DNA of 64,000 nt from Oscheius onirici (GCA_932521025.1 OW051473.1:9486001-9550000); one strand, 5' to 3'; counted from the stretch's first letter, positions 11,996 through 23,954 are shown. Translations and numbers: made by a program. The notes: generated by a model not told the origin, from the letters alone.

Positions 11996-12347
11996 GGCAA
12001 ATGTAAATGACCGAAACGAGAATCACAGTCGCGCGATACCTTTTTCGGTTCCGACTTTAATTGACAGTGACAGTGCGTTTGCACCCTATCGATACTATAA
12101 AAAGATTTACCAAGATCGGACGAGGTGGTAGCCTCTGTGAGGAAAGTTACGGAACGGCGGTCACCCATTCTCGAGAAGATGATAAAATGGCGCGTTGTGA
12201 CCTTCCCTACTCTCTCTTCTAATGACCTTGTCTTTTCTTGTCAGTGATATGTCTCCGATGCGGTTAGCTACTTTCATTACACGCTTCCTTGTTTAATCGG
12301 GGAAATCACAAAAATACAGACAATGTGGGGTAAATGTACAGGAAAGG
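11996..12347. promoter_or_regulatory. Promoter side of haao-1
   Basis: Upstream of the dioxygenase start and downstream of the Kunitz gene stop. No TATA-like or repeat motif that I can defend. Confidence 0.35.
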
Positions 12348-14727
12348 TTATCCACCAAAGAAGTTGCCAAAGTTGCCGCCAAAGTTGTTTAGATCGAAGC
12401 CAGTAAACTGTGAGAGAATCTGGCCAGCAGCGGCCGAGGCAGCTTCCTTGCCCTGAAATTTGAAAAGTTTAACAATGTATTCATAAAAAGAGTGTACTTA
12501 AATTGTGGAATTTTTCAAGATTACATGTATTTGAAGTAGGAAAGTAACTATACTGTCCTTAAAAACACTGCTTAAGCATATGTGACTAGAGCATTTCAAG
12601 CTTTGCGATGTTTTGCAAGTTTTAGAGCTTCAACGCCTTCAGGTTCTAGCGTACCTTGGAGAGGTAAAAGCGTCAAAATTGGACTTGAATACAGCTCCTT
12701 AGCAAATCGGGTAAGCTAAATCGTTGACGTTAAATATCACTACAGCTGAACTGGCGCAGTGCCAGGAAGCTCCAGCAATAATCCAGAGATCTCAAGTCCC
12801 GCTACTACCCAACCACGAGATCAATCATTTTGCATTTGTTCTACCTTGGTAGCTTTTTATTAAAAGCGTTTCTAAAACAATCAGGCCTCACACACATTAT
12901 CACTCTACTCAGGTTTGCCTGCAAGTTCTAGCGACCAAATACGAAGAGCGTTAGAGAGCTTAATTTTGATTACAGTAGAAGCTGCTTTGATAATAGACTA
13001 CATCCAAATTTGACAAAAATTAAAAATTACAGTATACCACTTATTTGTAAGCTTTTTACCTGCGGGCCTCCTTGCTTAATAGCCTGTGCTGCACTGATTC
13101 CCTTCTGTATGAATCCGAACAAGTTGACGTCTTCTCCGTCGCCGCCAGTCATTCCTGTTCCTCCCATCGGTGTTCCAACTCCTGTTCCAGACCCCAAGAA
13201 CGGTATTCCTCCAGGAATAGGTGATGGCGGTGTTGGAGCTGGAGGCGGGGGTGGCGGTGGTAGTGGAGCAATAGTAGGTACTGGCATTGGAATCGGACGG
13301 AAAGGTGGAGGAGTCGGTCTGCACATCTCAGCGACTCTTTGACATGCTGGATAATCTTCGAAAAGATTAGAGTTTGTTTCTGCCGTAGGACAACCTGGGA
13401 ACCAGAACTGATCACATTGGAGAGTCTCCTAAATTCTATGTTTTGTAGAGTATGAATTCCCAACCTTGTTGTAAGTGTACTTTAGTTGAAAGCCACAAAA
13501 ACGGCTAGCACTTGGTGGACCCATGCTACAAATTGTGACAGGATCAACTGGTCTAGGAGGTCCGCTTGCTAAGGTTTTTCATTGCTTGGAAAACGCAAAA
13601 AAACTTACTGAATCCTCCATGTCCACCCAGAGGCTTGGCAAAAATTGAAGGAGGAGGCAGTGGTGGAGCTGTCGGTCTGGATCTCGGCGGACCTACTGGC
13701 ACTCCTCCATTTGCAGCTGTTAAACACTAGACTGTTTTGATTTAGAAAAACTGAGTTTTTTACTCTTGTAGGAACGTCCCGACACTGATTAGTTGTCTTG
13801 TCCGAGGGAGTGGCTGAAGGTCTCTGACAAATCTGCCTCGGAAAGTCGCAACTGTACGGTTCACAGTCTGTTGTTGCCACAGAGGTAAAGTCACCGGAGA
13901 CGAACTCTTCGCCTAGAAAGTTGTTGTCAATCAACCAGTTTGGACAAGCCCTTGGGGAAGGTCATAAACGCAAAGAAAGAGTCTTTACAATGACTGAGTC
14001 ACTGTGACCAACGGAAGCAAAACCAGATCTTTTGTGAATCACACGATTGATCGGGTGGAAAAGGGAAAGCTTTGTTGCTATCTAAAAGATGTTTTGCACT
14101 AATTTGCTCTATATGTTGCAGTGAAATAAATTGGTATGACAATAGTCAAACAACCAGTGTGCAGCTAATGGTAGAAGTAGCACTCCTCCTCCCCCTAGGA
14201 AACTCTACTGTACTCGCTATGATTTCAAGAAGTTCAAATAACTGCGTCTTTTACAAAATTTTGATCAGAGTTTTTCCAAAGTTTGGATGCCGAAACTTTC
14301 CCAAACGAAATCTAGCTACACGGAAAATATAAACCAAATGGAATTATGAAAAAGATTTAAGACAGCATATGATATTGAATGCCAAGTTATGAGCAGAACT
14401 TATCACGAGCGTTTAACCATTTCTCAAACTCGTTTACAAAGAAATATTTGTATTGTCAAGTTTCCTCAAAATTCCTATTCAAAAAACGTTCTAGGGTCAC
14501 ATGCGGTCGCGCTTTCCCTTTTCCGAACATCCTGCTTTCCCCTCAAAGATTCGAAATATTCTACTTTTCCTGAATCAGTCAAAAAACTCACACTCGTCGT
14601 TTTCGAACAGCTTGTCCATGAAGGCATTGATCTCCGTCGGTAGTTCCCCATGGCATGAGACAAAAATTAGCAAGAGTAGGAAGATTTGCAGGCCCCAATG
14701 GGGCCCATTTTTAGGAATAAAGCCCAT
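12348..14727 (-). CDS. Secreted Kunitz-domain protein with polyproline linker
   Basis: Exons: 14727-14592, probable 13-nt microexon 14001-13989, 13950-13764, 13716-13609, 13568-13465, 13428-13060, 12452-12348. The protein begins with a signal peptide (core IFLLLLIFVSC). A Cys-rich N-terminal part (ACPNW...TTDCEPYSCDFPRQICQR) is followed by a Kunitz/BPTI-like domain with the expected spacing: ICSMG...RFCGF..KYTYN...CDQFWFPGC...ACQRVAEMC. Then come a polyproline tract (LPPPPPPPAPTPP), a Gly-rich stretch, and an Ala- and Gly-Asn-Phe-rich tail ending NNFGGNFGNFFGG. Kunitz domains inhibit serine proteases; several such proteins are cuticle or matrix components in nematodes. The junction after 13764 does not close in phase with any standard donor, so one internal boundary is wrong or unusual. 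All others close. Confidence 0.82.
12589..12640 (-). repeat. Palindromic dispersed element, partial copy
   Basis: gcatttcaagctttgcgatgttttgcaagttttagagctt matches one arm of the family. It is in an intron of the Kunitz gene. Confidence 0.5.
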
Positions 14728-15135
14728 AGAAGAGCCGAATTAGCTGCGAGACATAAATGTTGATCAAAGAGTGTGTACAGACGCCTCGCTAAACTAATTA
14801 CAACGCGCTGTGATTTCAATTCTCGCCCGTGCATACTGCGTGATAGAGATCGAGTTTTGGGCCAGACCTGTTCCTCCGAACGCTTCAGCCCCCTCTCCCC
14901 ACAGAAATCCCACTGTTTGAATCGCGCGCCAATGCAGCCTTGCAGTTTGGCTACGGCCGGACAGCACGGCTGGGTCTCACCAGCGCTGCACTATTTCGCC
15001 GTTTCTGACACGGCTGTCGACAGTGGGGCACACTAACCATTCCAGCTCTTACTTTGCCAAGTAGCTCTCTTCGTTTTTTGCTTTTGACAATATTTTGATT
15101 AAAATTCTTCCATTTTCAGACCAATATTATTCCAA
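14728..15135. promoter_or_regulatory. Divergent promoter region, Kunitz gene / Sec61 gamma
   Basis: About 400 nt between two divergent starts, with a locally GC-richer block (14,830-15,020). The frame open across part of it has no family resemblance. A tttcag at 15114-15119, 16 nt before the Sec61 gamma ATG, is a likely trans-splice acceptor. Confidence 0.45.
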
Positions 15136-17022
15136 ATGGATCAGTTCCAAGCTCTTATCGTCCCGTGCAAGCAGTTCACCAAAGATTCCGTCCGATTGGT
15201 CAACCGATGCACAAAGCCCGATAGAAAAGGTTGGTTTAATTCCTCAAATACTTATAAATTCACTAGAAACAGCTGTAATTGTTTCTAAAAAGGATTCAAA
15301 AGTAACTTTGACCCTTCTATATTTCGTACTTCTTGAAGAAACCTCTTTTCAAGTTCAAACATGCATTTTTTAGCACAAGGTTGGGAACGCCCTTCCAGGG
15401 TTAAAAAGTAGAAATTCATGACTTCGCTCTGTCACGAAGCCCTACTTGTGGTTTCCCTTTCATTCCTCCTTTGTTATTCTCCTCCAGTCACTCTCTCTCT
15501 CTGACCCTCCAAAGAATACCGAAGTTATATTTGAACCCACAAAAAATGTAGGACCGGAACGGGTCGCCCGGTCCTATCTTTAGTGAGTCTCAGTCCTACT
15601 GTCCCTTCCCTTCTCCCCTTGTCATTCTGTTCCAGTCACACAGTCCCTGTAAGAGACTACCAAAGTCGCTAGAACACTTCGCGCACTTGCTTTTTTTCCT
15701 TCTCTAACATTTACGATATCCCCCTTTTGTTTAATTTTTCCCTCCTGTCGTCCCTGTATCCCTTCATGTAGTTTCCGTGTGCATATCCTTCCCTGCTGAT
15801 CTCCCTGTCCCTATTTCCATGTGCTCCTGTTCTCCTCTATCCCTGTTCTCCAGTTGTGATATCGGCGCTTTGGAGCTAAACTTATAGTAGAAACACCCTT
15901 GAACTCTTTCCCGTATTTCTAACCCGCACTTGATTCTCTACTGCCTGAAACTATCCCCAGTAAAAAATAATCAAAGTCCACACACTTGCAAATTGACTTG
16001 TCGAACCCTGTTTAAACTCCCGATGCTATCGGATCTTCACAAATCTCCCCCAATTATTGCCAATTAGAGCTTCAGACACACAGACACACATAGAGACCTG
16101 GGAGCAATTTAAAATAGATTGTGATGTTCAGCTAAGTTATAGAATTTGACAAGCTGTAACTGCAAAGCATTGCAAAGTTTGAAAATGCTTTGTGACAAAC
16201 AGCATTTGCAAGCTATGCAGTGTACTGCCAAGTTGTAACGCTTGTCAAAAACTGTAACTTCACTGCACTTTGCGAAGCTGGGAAATGCTAGCGTGAACTA
16301 GAAAGTTGAGGTTTCTCCCAAGCTTTGTAAGGGGGGGGGGGGGGGCAACCGCCATAAATAATTTAGACTTTTTGCTTGAGATGCGATACATAAAGTTAAC
16401 ATAGGACAAATTTGAAATCATTATCAGAACAGTGGAGTGAATTGCCTTATTTAGCCTGTTAGGACTCGTATTGTATCAGCAAAGAAATGGAAAGTCGGAG
16501 ATTCATATTTTTAATGAAAAGTTAACTTTCACCGAGACATGATTCACAAGGAAGCTTTTTGCACATTCGGTGTTCAACTAAACACATTCGTTAAATTGAA
16601 CGCATCCCTTACCTGGTTGGAATTCTGAAAACTGATGTTTTGAGTCAAATTTTGTGCTAGCCAACCTCATTCATGGTTCATTAGTGTGGAATATACCAGG
16701 CAAAAACTTTTCACCCGTTGGGAATTGAACTAGGCCTGTGTCTAGATTTGTAATCGGACAGTTTACCATTGTACCATGGAGAAGGGCTAGCGTCGATGAA
16801 CTTAGATTAGCGATTAATACACTGAGATACGAGATAATAAGGCAATGCTCGCTTTAAATTTATTACTTGTAAAGGCTCCTTTTTCAAAATTGTATTCTCC
16901 TAATTTCAGAGTACCAGAAGATTGCCATTGCCACAGCCGTCGGCTTCGCCATCATGGGATTCATTGGATTCTTCGTGAAGCTGATCCACATCCCCATCAA
17001 CAACCTCCTCGTCGGAGTCTAA
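15136..17022 (+). CDS. emo-1: Protein transport protein Sec61 subunit gamma
   Basis: Two exons (15136-15229, 16910-17022) give 68 residues, the normal size. The sequence is nearly identical to animal Sec61 gamma: MDQFQALI..., [17 protein letters not shown] at the cytosolic end, and the membrane helix [20 protein letters not shown]. It is the SecE-type clamp of the ER translocon. The tttcag at 15114-15119 suggests that the messenger is trans-spliced. The intron is unusually long for this window (1680 nt) because it contains a copy of a dispersed repeat, a palindromic element, a 15-G run and a tRNA-like element. Confidence 0.97.
15374..16118 (+). repeat. Dispersed repeat, long copy (in Sec61 gamma intron)
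   Basis: The 5' part (acacaaggtt... to the CT run and ctgaccctccaaagaata) and the 3' part (ccaattagagc...acacacag..., gggagcaatttaaaatagat) both match, in opposite orientation, the copy at 21533-21783. Here about 500 nt of pyrimidine-rich sequence separates the two parts; the other copy lacks it. Confidence 0.7.
16128..16320 (+). repeat. Palindromic dispersed element, complex copy
   Basis: Repeated gcaaagcattgcaaagttt, gtgatgttcagctaagtta and gctgggaaatgctagcgtg segments, abutting the end of the long CA-rich repeat. Confidence 0.5.
16331..16345 (+). repeat. 15-nt G homopolymer
   Basis: An uninterrupted run of 15 G in the Sec61 gamma intron. Length may be unreliable in assembly. Confidence 0.8.
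16690..16790 (-). other. tRNA-like element in the Sec61 gamma intron
   Basis: On the minus strand, tggtacaatggt (A-box-like) and agttcaattcc (B-box-like) are spaced as in a tRNA, but the anticodon stem is mismatched. Probably a tRNA pseudogene. Confidence 0.4.
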
Positions 17023-17364
17023 ATTGTGTCATATTGTCCTCTAGGACCAACTCTTGTCTGTGATAACGGTGTCGCATGAAGCTGGGTTCGATATTGTTTA
17101 TTAATCAGAGCCGACAAATTCTGAGTCATGGAACGCTTTCAAACTGCTCGTCAGACTATCGTTTAAACAAAATGGATCGTAAACAATTTTCCTCACCACT
17201 CTTTCGTCTGATTAACAATGACCCTGTGCGCAGCAGCTCCGCTCTTAGATTTATGTGAACGGCTCAAATTTTTCATTATTTTTGCCCGAATCTACTTTTT
17301 CCTCTAATCTGCTCTGCATTTTTCATCACCGTTGTCTTTCAGCTTCTATTCGAACCGTTGCAGG

Positions 17365-17666
17365 ATGTCTAAATTGCTACCCAGCGTTCACAAGAACTAC
17401 GACAACAAGCGTATCAAATTTGAAGGTTTATTTTTCATCAATTCTTTGAAAAATGTTGCTTTTAGCTATTCCCTTCTGTTCCACCTGCAAAATCCACCCT
17501 CAGTGGTGCTTCATAGCAGCATGGCTCAGTATAGAGTAGGTAGAGAACTTGGATTTCTTAAATGTATTTTCAGTACAACAGACCTGCAAAGATGGATCCT
17601 GACTGGTGGTTTGTTTCGATCTGGCCGGAGGTCTACACTTCTCCGTCAGCAACTCACAACCACTGA
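17365..17666 (+). CDS. Small 61-aa protein, possible operon partner of Sec61 gamma
   Basis: Three exons (17365-17425, 17504-17535, 17574-17666) close in phase to 61 residues with good splice sites. The protein begins MSKLLPSVHKNYDNKRIKFE and ends with a tryptophan-rich segment, MDPDWWFVSIWPEVYTSP. No signal peptide. I do not recognise it. A gttgtctttcag at 17330-17341 ahead of the ATG looks like a trans-splice acceptor. The gene lies only 343 nt after the Sec61 gamma stop on the same strand, so an operon is possible. The region also has a longer uninterrupted frame (to 17682), which is the competing model. Polyadenylation signal aataaa near 17681. Confidence 0.6.
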
Positions 17667-18367
17667 TGAGTCATCTGTTTAATAAATCTTTTGTGGTGTG
17701 TTAACAGAAATTTGAACGGTTAAACTGTGACAGTGTTTTGTTTTCAGTGCAATACTGACTCACAGGACAATCTGCTCTTTGTTTTTTTCGTAAGTCATAA
17801 GAAATTTTTCCTGCTTGGAGTGTTGAGCAAGCATCAAGTTTTTCTCATAATTACGTCAACTCCAAACTTGTCAAGTAAGCATATTGATGATATAGGTGGT
17901 ACTTGAGGCGAATTGGGTCTCAAAAGACAATTTATTTATTGGCCGAACAGACAAGTAATAAACAGAAACAAGACTGTAGTTAGATATTCTCACTTTTTGA
18001 CAACCCATGTTTGTATTATTAGTGCTGAGACGTTGTTCGTTGTTTGGAATTACCAGACTTTTATCGGGACACGGAGTTTTCTTCCTTTTACAATTTCGCA
18101 GAAGAAAAGAATTCCACAGCTTTTATGAATGGCGGGTGGCCCTGATTCTAAATATCTCAGGTAGTTGCTTGGATAATGACAAACTTTTAATAGATTTAAA
18201 ACTTATGAAGGCTCAAACACCAGCTAAAAGTTTTAGAAATACTCCATCTCAATATTTGTAGTCTCAAAGTGGGGTGACTGATTTTACCGATACTCCACGT
18301 TGTTGACAGCAATTGAAAACCGATAGGGTATCGGAGAAGCGATAAGCAGTTCCAGCGACTACCAACC
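17667..18367. other. Intergenic region before the dipeptidase
   Basis: AT-rich. No gene, repeat or RNA recognised. Confidence 0.45.
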
Positions 18368-21000
18368 ATGGAGACTCTTGACGTTATTTTCAAGTAAGAC
18401 GAACTTTTTTTTAACCACTTTATAACTTTTCAGAGACATTGATGCTCAGGCTCAAGAATGGAAAGATGTTCTTCGCGAAGCCGTCGCGATTCAGAGCGTC
18501 TCTGGAGATCCTTCGAAGAGAGAAGATACTATTCGGATGGTTAATTGGACAAAGTATGAAAACTCTTGTTTTTAAAATCAGTTTAGGGATCGAATGGAAA
18601 AACTTGGCATTGACTGCTGGCTGGAAGACCTGGGAAAACACAATGTTGAAGGCAAGGAGGTATGATTTTTGATTTTCAGGTTCTCTTATCAGTAGCGTTT
18701 CAGCTGCAACTACCACCCGTGATCTTGGGAGTTTTGGGCAAGGATCCCAAGAAGAAGACGCTTTTAGTCTACGGTCACTTGGATGTACAGCCAGCTGCCA
18801 AGGATGACGGTTGGAACACCGACCCCTTTGTTTTGACTGAAAAAGGTAAGAGATCCAATCGAAATGGGTAAGAAATCGTGGCTCTCTTCAGGCTCAAACC
18901 GAATTCTATAGCGCTATTTGTACTAAAAAATCTTCTCAAGCTGATCAAATTCTGATTAAAAGAGTGTCTGCTGAACTGAGGAGGGATCGTGAATTCAAAA
19001 AGTTAAGTCAGGGGCAGGAAGTCAATAAATGAGAATAGGCAAATCTCATCCTAGGAGCACGATTTCATTCTAACGTATTTCCAAGAAAATAGGTTCATAA
19101 TTTTGAACGTGAAACTGTTTTATCGTCCCAGGAGAAGTTGACAAGCAAAACGCTATTTAAAAAAACGGTACAAAGGTTTGATTCATCGTTGAACAAATTT
19201 TTGACCACAGCCTCGTACTTCATACGAGACTGTGGACGAGTTCTTGCCCAGGTCTCTCTTTTTTCTTTCACTTCCCACTTCTGCGCTACAAACCCCGGTC
19301 TTTAATCACTTCAACCCAAAGTTTGTTTTTTTCAGATGGAAAGCTCTTTGGCCGTGGCTCATCCGATGACAAAGGCCCTGCTCTTTCCTGGCTCCATGCC
19401 ATTTCGATGCTTCAAAAACATAAGGTTGACATCCCTGTCAATATCAAGGTACCGGTTGGCTCCGAATTATTCCGCGATTACGTGTTCAGTTCTGTTTTGA
19501 AGCTATGGAAGAGAGTGGATCTGTTGGACTTGAAGGGCTGTTGAAGCTTAGAAAAGACTCATTTTTGGGAGACGTTTCGTACAGTTGTGTTTCCGACAGC
19601 TACTGGCTCGGCAACAAGAAGCCCTGTCTTACGTATGGCCTACGGTGAGACACGTAATTCCAAACGGAAATTCTCATTTCCAGTGGAATTTGCTCTTTCT
19701 CCGTTGAGGTCACAGGAATAGCTCAAGACTTGCATTCCGGCGTCTACGGAGGTGTCGTGTAAGTCCACTTTTCGTTAGGCTGGAATTTAATCTATCCTAT
19801 TATACAATCATAATTTGGTTTTGACGAGCATCCTACAGTAGTCCAACGGGGGCGAGACAACTTTTTTTTCGCAGCTTCAAAGCATGAGCTCATAAATCTG
19901 TACTCTGCCGACAAAGGGAAATAACTCTTTGACGTATCATCTTCCATTCAGGCATGAGCCATTAGCGGATCTATTTTGGGTGATGGGACAATTGACTACC
20001 GTCGAGAACAGAATCAAGATACCCGGTAAGGATGGAGAGCATGCTGCCTCTATTGTTACAGGAATATACGACCAGGTGGCCAAGATGACGTCCCAGGAAG
20101 ACAACGCCTACGATTCCATTGATTTTAACGTCGACGAGTTCCGTAAGAGCGTAGGCGCTAAGCGTCTGCCTACTGAGGACAAAAAGACTCTGCTAATTAG
20201 ACGCTGGCGTGAACCGAGGTCAGTCTCAGCTTCTTCGGGTCATGCGGTCGCATTGACTCGTTGAGTTGAAAAAGGTCAATAAATTTTTTAGTCTTTCGGT
20301 TCACGGAGTCGAGGGTGCATATGCTGGCAAGGGTGAGAAGACTGTAATTCCGTCGAAAGTCATTGGAAAGTTTTCCATCAGAGTCGTTCCCGACATGTCC
20401 CCTGAGACGGTAAATCCAGCTGTTTTGCACAAAAATCTTTTTTTGCAGGTCAACAAGATTACAGTAGATTATTTGAACGAGGTGTGGAAGACTCGTGGGT
20501 CACCCAACACGTTCTCGTAAGTTGAAAGCTGAAAACAAACTTTACTGAAGCACGTGTCTGGATCTATTCTTGGTACCTAGACAATTGACAAACATCTCTA
20601 TTAGTCTAGTTGGACAGAGAAACAATCAGATGACCCTCTGATCCGTCAACTTCTTTCAGGCCGAAGCCATGTCACAGTGCACTCCCGTGGGTGGCCAATC
20701 CCAACGACCCCAACTTCGTTGCCGGGTCCCGTGCTACAAAGAGGGTCCATGGCGTAGAGCCAGACCTAATTAGAGAGGGTTGCAGTATTCCCATCACCCT
20801 CACTTTCCAAGTTCGTTGAAGCAGACGATGATTGTTCAAATTTCCGGGTTCAGGAGCTGACGGGCAAGTCCGTTCTTCTGCTACCGCTCGGCGCCTCAGA
20901 TGACATGGCGCATTCCCAAAATGAGAAGAACAACGTGTTCAACTATGTCCAGGGGATCAAGACCCTTCTTGCTTACATCATGGAGCTTGGACAGCTTTGA
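18368..21000 (+). CDS. CNDP2: Cytosolic non-specific dipeptidase (CNDP2-like, M20 family)
   Basis: Twelve exons close to 484 residues: 18368-18393, 18434-18553, 18587-18659, 18704-18845, 19336-19448, 19490-19644, 19684-19758, 19952-20218, 20292-20409, 20449-20516, 20660-20810, 20854-21000. The enzyme hydrolyses dipeptides such as Cys-Gly and uses two metal ions. Metal and catalytic residues are present: His in YGHLDVQP with its catalytic Asp, Asp in SSDDKG, the Glu pair in AMEESGS, Asp in CVSDSYWLG and His in MAHSQNEK. The dimer-domain pieces ([30 protein letters not shown]) are clear. No secretion signal, so the cytosolic rather than the serum type. Polyadenylation signal aataaa at 21026-21031. 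Confidence 0.97.
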
Positions 21001-21926
21001 AGATATATTTTAGACCTGAGACTAGAATAAACGTTTTATACACACATACTATATAATCTCTCAAAATAACAAGTGGGGGTGCAAAAGAAGAAGAAAACCA
21101 GAAAATAACTCAATCTGTATGTGCGCTTTTTGGCAAACCTGACAAGTTCTAAGACCTAGTGGGTTATTTTGCCCCTCAAATGGCGTATGGAACTATCGAT
21201 AGAGCTCGATAGGGACTAGGTATGAGGGTTTTCCAAGGGATACTACAAATACTTAAAAAAGAATACCCGGACAGTTACCGATGACAAAACGAAAGGGGGA
21301 CATGTCATGTCGATATGAGTCGACTTAAGTTAAAATTCTGGCACCAAGAAGAGAGGAAGGGGAGAAGCACCGTATTTGAGCCAGTGAAGGGTTGCGGACG
21401 ACGTTCCGTACGTCGTGTACTTGGCCGGCTGGGAGACGAGGGAAACATCAATAATTTCGACGGAAGTGTCGAAACATCGGCTTGCCAGGGTCCAGGAAGT
21501 CTGTAAAACGGGTGTAAAGATCAGAATCTATTTTAAATTGCTCCCAAGTCTGTGTGTGTGTGTTTGTGTATTTGTGTGTTTGTGTGTCTGAGGCTCTAAT
21601 TAAGGTGAAGGGGAGTGGATTCTAATACGATTTCGGTAGATTCTTTGGAGGGTCAGAGAGAGTGACTGGAAGAGAGTAACAAAGGAGGAATGGAAGGGAA
21701 ACCACGACTAGAGCTCCGTGACAGAGCGAAGTCATGAACTTCTACTTTAGCCCTGGAACGGCGTTGCTAACCTTGTGTTATCATAAGTTGCTCTCGGACT
21801 GAAAGCGTTCTCGAATTTTGCTGTGACTAGATTTTCAATCGCGCATAGTGTTGCAGCTCAGACAGTGGCAAACTTCTTCAACCTTTTGGCGTCATCTGCG
21901 AATGAACAGGTACAGTATCATCTGGA
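21001..21926. other. Intergenic region with dispersed repeat
   Basis: Holds the dipeptidase 3' UTR and the inverted copy of the CA-rich repeat (21533-21783). The frame at 21315-21506 shows no recognisable domain. Confidence 0.45.
21533..21783 (-). repeat. Dispersed repeat, short copy
   Basis: The reverse complement matches both ends of the 15374-16118 copy over most of its length, including the TG/CA run and the gggagcaatttaaaatagat end, without the 500-nt central part. Similarity starts and stops abruptly, as expected for a mobile or formerly mobile unit. Confidence 0.7.
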
Positions 21927-23138
21927 TCAGACCCAATTATCCGTCTCATCCTCCAGAAGCTCGAAATATTCCATCACCATTTGTTCTAAGCAAATGTTGC
22001 CGTAGGTCTCAGCAAATTAGAGTGAGAGTCATTGTCATAACGGCACGAGGGGGACGATTCGTAATTTCTAGTCAAATGAATTACCAGTTACGAGAAAACT
22101 GTAAGTCACAAGGTCGTCTTGGTCTTTGTCAAGGCAAGCAATCTCCTACGCAATAGGTTCTGCTTACCGAATCTAGAGAGGCTCCACTGTGCATTCTTTC
22201 GAGAATTGTGCTTGGACTGTCGTGCTCGAACCAGTCGGCTGTTCCTCCAGTCATTTTTTCGTTGTAGACCTCGATAGATTCCATAACCAGTAGCACTTCC
22301 AGTCCCTTGATGTGATCTTCCTCCACGCCGCAACCCGGGAATTCAATCTGTAAAAGAGCACGACATCATTTCCTCCTTCTGCCTTTTTAGCCCCAGAGAG
22401 ATATAATGTAACTGATCTCGGTCACATGACTAACCGTGTCATAGGTGCCCGACTCACTTAGACTCACGTTTTTCGTGCCCGAACGCTTTTCTATTCGTCG
22501 CCTTATGATTAAGCCCATATTAACCACGACGACACCTCTTATTCTCTCTATATAGCGCCGCTCACAATGGTGACGCCGGGAATAACTGAATACTGCAATA
22601 AATTTTTGATCATACGGGAGTAGTTAAGTCCGGAGAGAAGGTGTTAAGCGGCTACTCTCTAGAGATCTCATTGGCAGAGAGGCTGGCACCTCCAATTTGT
22701 TGGAGAAACAAGAGAGGGGAACCCTAAAAGTGCAAACGGATGTTTCCAAGTGAAAACAAAAGTTAGTCTCGGAAAACTAAAAAAGATGGAAACCTGTTAT
22801 GGGACTGTCATGTTGCATTGTTTTCTTCGCATACAAAGTGCATCAGGGCGACTTATTCACCCCCTCTAGGTGTTGCCCTTGTTGCGTATAGTCCTTTTCC
22901 CCCGCGAACCCACATGTTATAACTACTAACTGATCGCAGGCAAGAGACCGAAATCTTGCAAAGATCGCTGTGTCACTTTGCACATTACAGTTTCTGCAAA
23001 CGTCTTGCAAGTTTTTTGAGTCATTTTTGCATAAGATTCCGTCAAAGAACCACATTGCACCATCTTTTGCTGGAACTTACCAGATCCCAGAGCAGTCGCA
23101 GATGGCGCTGCAGGTCCCTCTTTCTCCTTCCCGGCCAT
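21927..23138 (-). CDS. Unidentified acidic protein
   Basis: Exon 1 (23138-23081) begins MAGKEKEGPAAPSATALGS and has a strong gtaagt donor. A clear later exon (22347-22168, 60 codons) reads IEFPGCGVEEDHIKGLEVLL...EVYNEKMTGGTADWFEHD and ends at gtaagc. A last exon (22007-21927) reads TYGNICLEQMVMEYFELLED and stops at TGA. One more exon near 22970-22860 (after gacacag, in phase on both sides) is needed to join the first two and is tentative. The product is acidic and helical in its C-terminal half. I do not recognise the family. No signal peptide. Confidence 0.6.
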
Positions 23139-23954
23139 CTTTGTAGAAAGTCGCACTCTCCGAACCGTTGTTCCAGTCTCTAGAAAACTTTTGCTTCTTT
23201 AGAATTTGACGACAGGAATCTAATTACGTTCATTTATAGTATACTCCCGAGTGTAATTGCGCCTAGATGGAGTAGTCCCAAACTGGCCATTACCTAGTAC
23301 TTGCGTAAAGTCTTTGTGTAGTGCACGTGCGCGCGAGACTTTCGAAAGACGGAAACTACTAGCCTCGAAATCATTTCTGGATGTAGGCGGCGTGGTTCAT
23401 CCGTAATCTGCGCAGAGCAATAGTAATTACTTTCTGACGTCTCCTGGCTTTAATGTCCTTATCCGGAGAGTCCTCTACCGATTGTCCCATCCCTGATTAT
23501 ACTACTGTCGGTATGCCAGCTCCTTTTTCCGCTCCCATTTCAATCCTTCGTCATCTCGGTGCCATGGTAGACTCCGCCCTCCTCTATCCCTACATAGAGG
23601 CGTGTCCCCTCACGTATGTTTCACTTCACTTCAAGCGTTTAATTTGTCAATGAGACCATATCTGGGCTGCCTTTTATATACCGCCCCATCAGACTCTTCC
23701 TCATTTGAGGGCCCCTGTTCCTGTCCAGTCGACTCTCAGCTTGCTCTACGGCTAGTAGTAGCCGTTCTCCTTCTTGCATCACTCTTGCGCGGGGCTTTTC
23801 GAAATTGTTCGTAGACAGACGGTCATTTGGTCATTCTCTCTTCTCCTGAATAGCAGTCCCCTTCTCTTTCTCTTGTCCCAAGCCCAGACAATATCCAAAC
23901 CATCTTCAGGGTCCACCCAAGGAGAGCTCCTGCTTTTCCTTCTTTCACTGTGAA
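23139..23954. other. Intergenic region
   Basis: A frame at 23453-23653 is open but unsupported. Pyrimidine-rich sequence leads up to the next gene. Confidence 0.4.
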
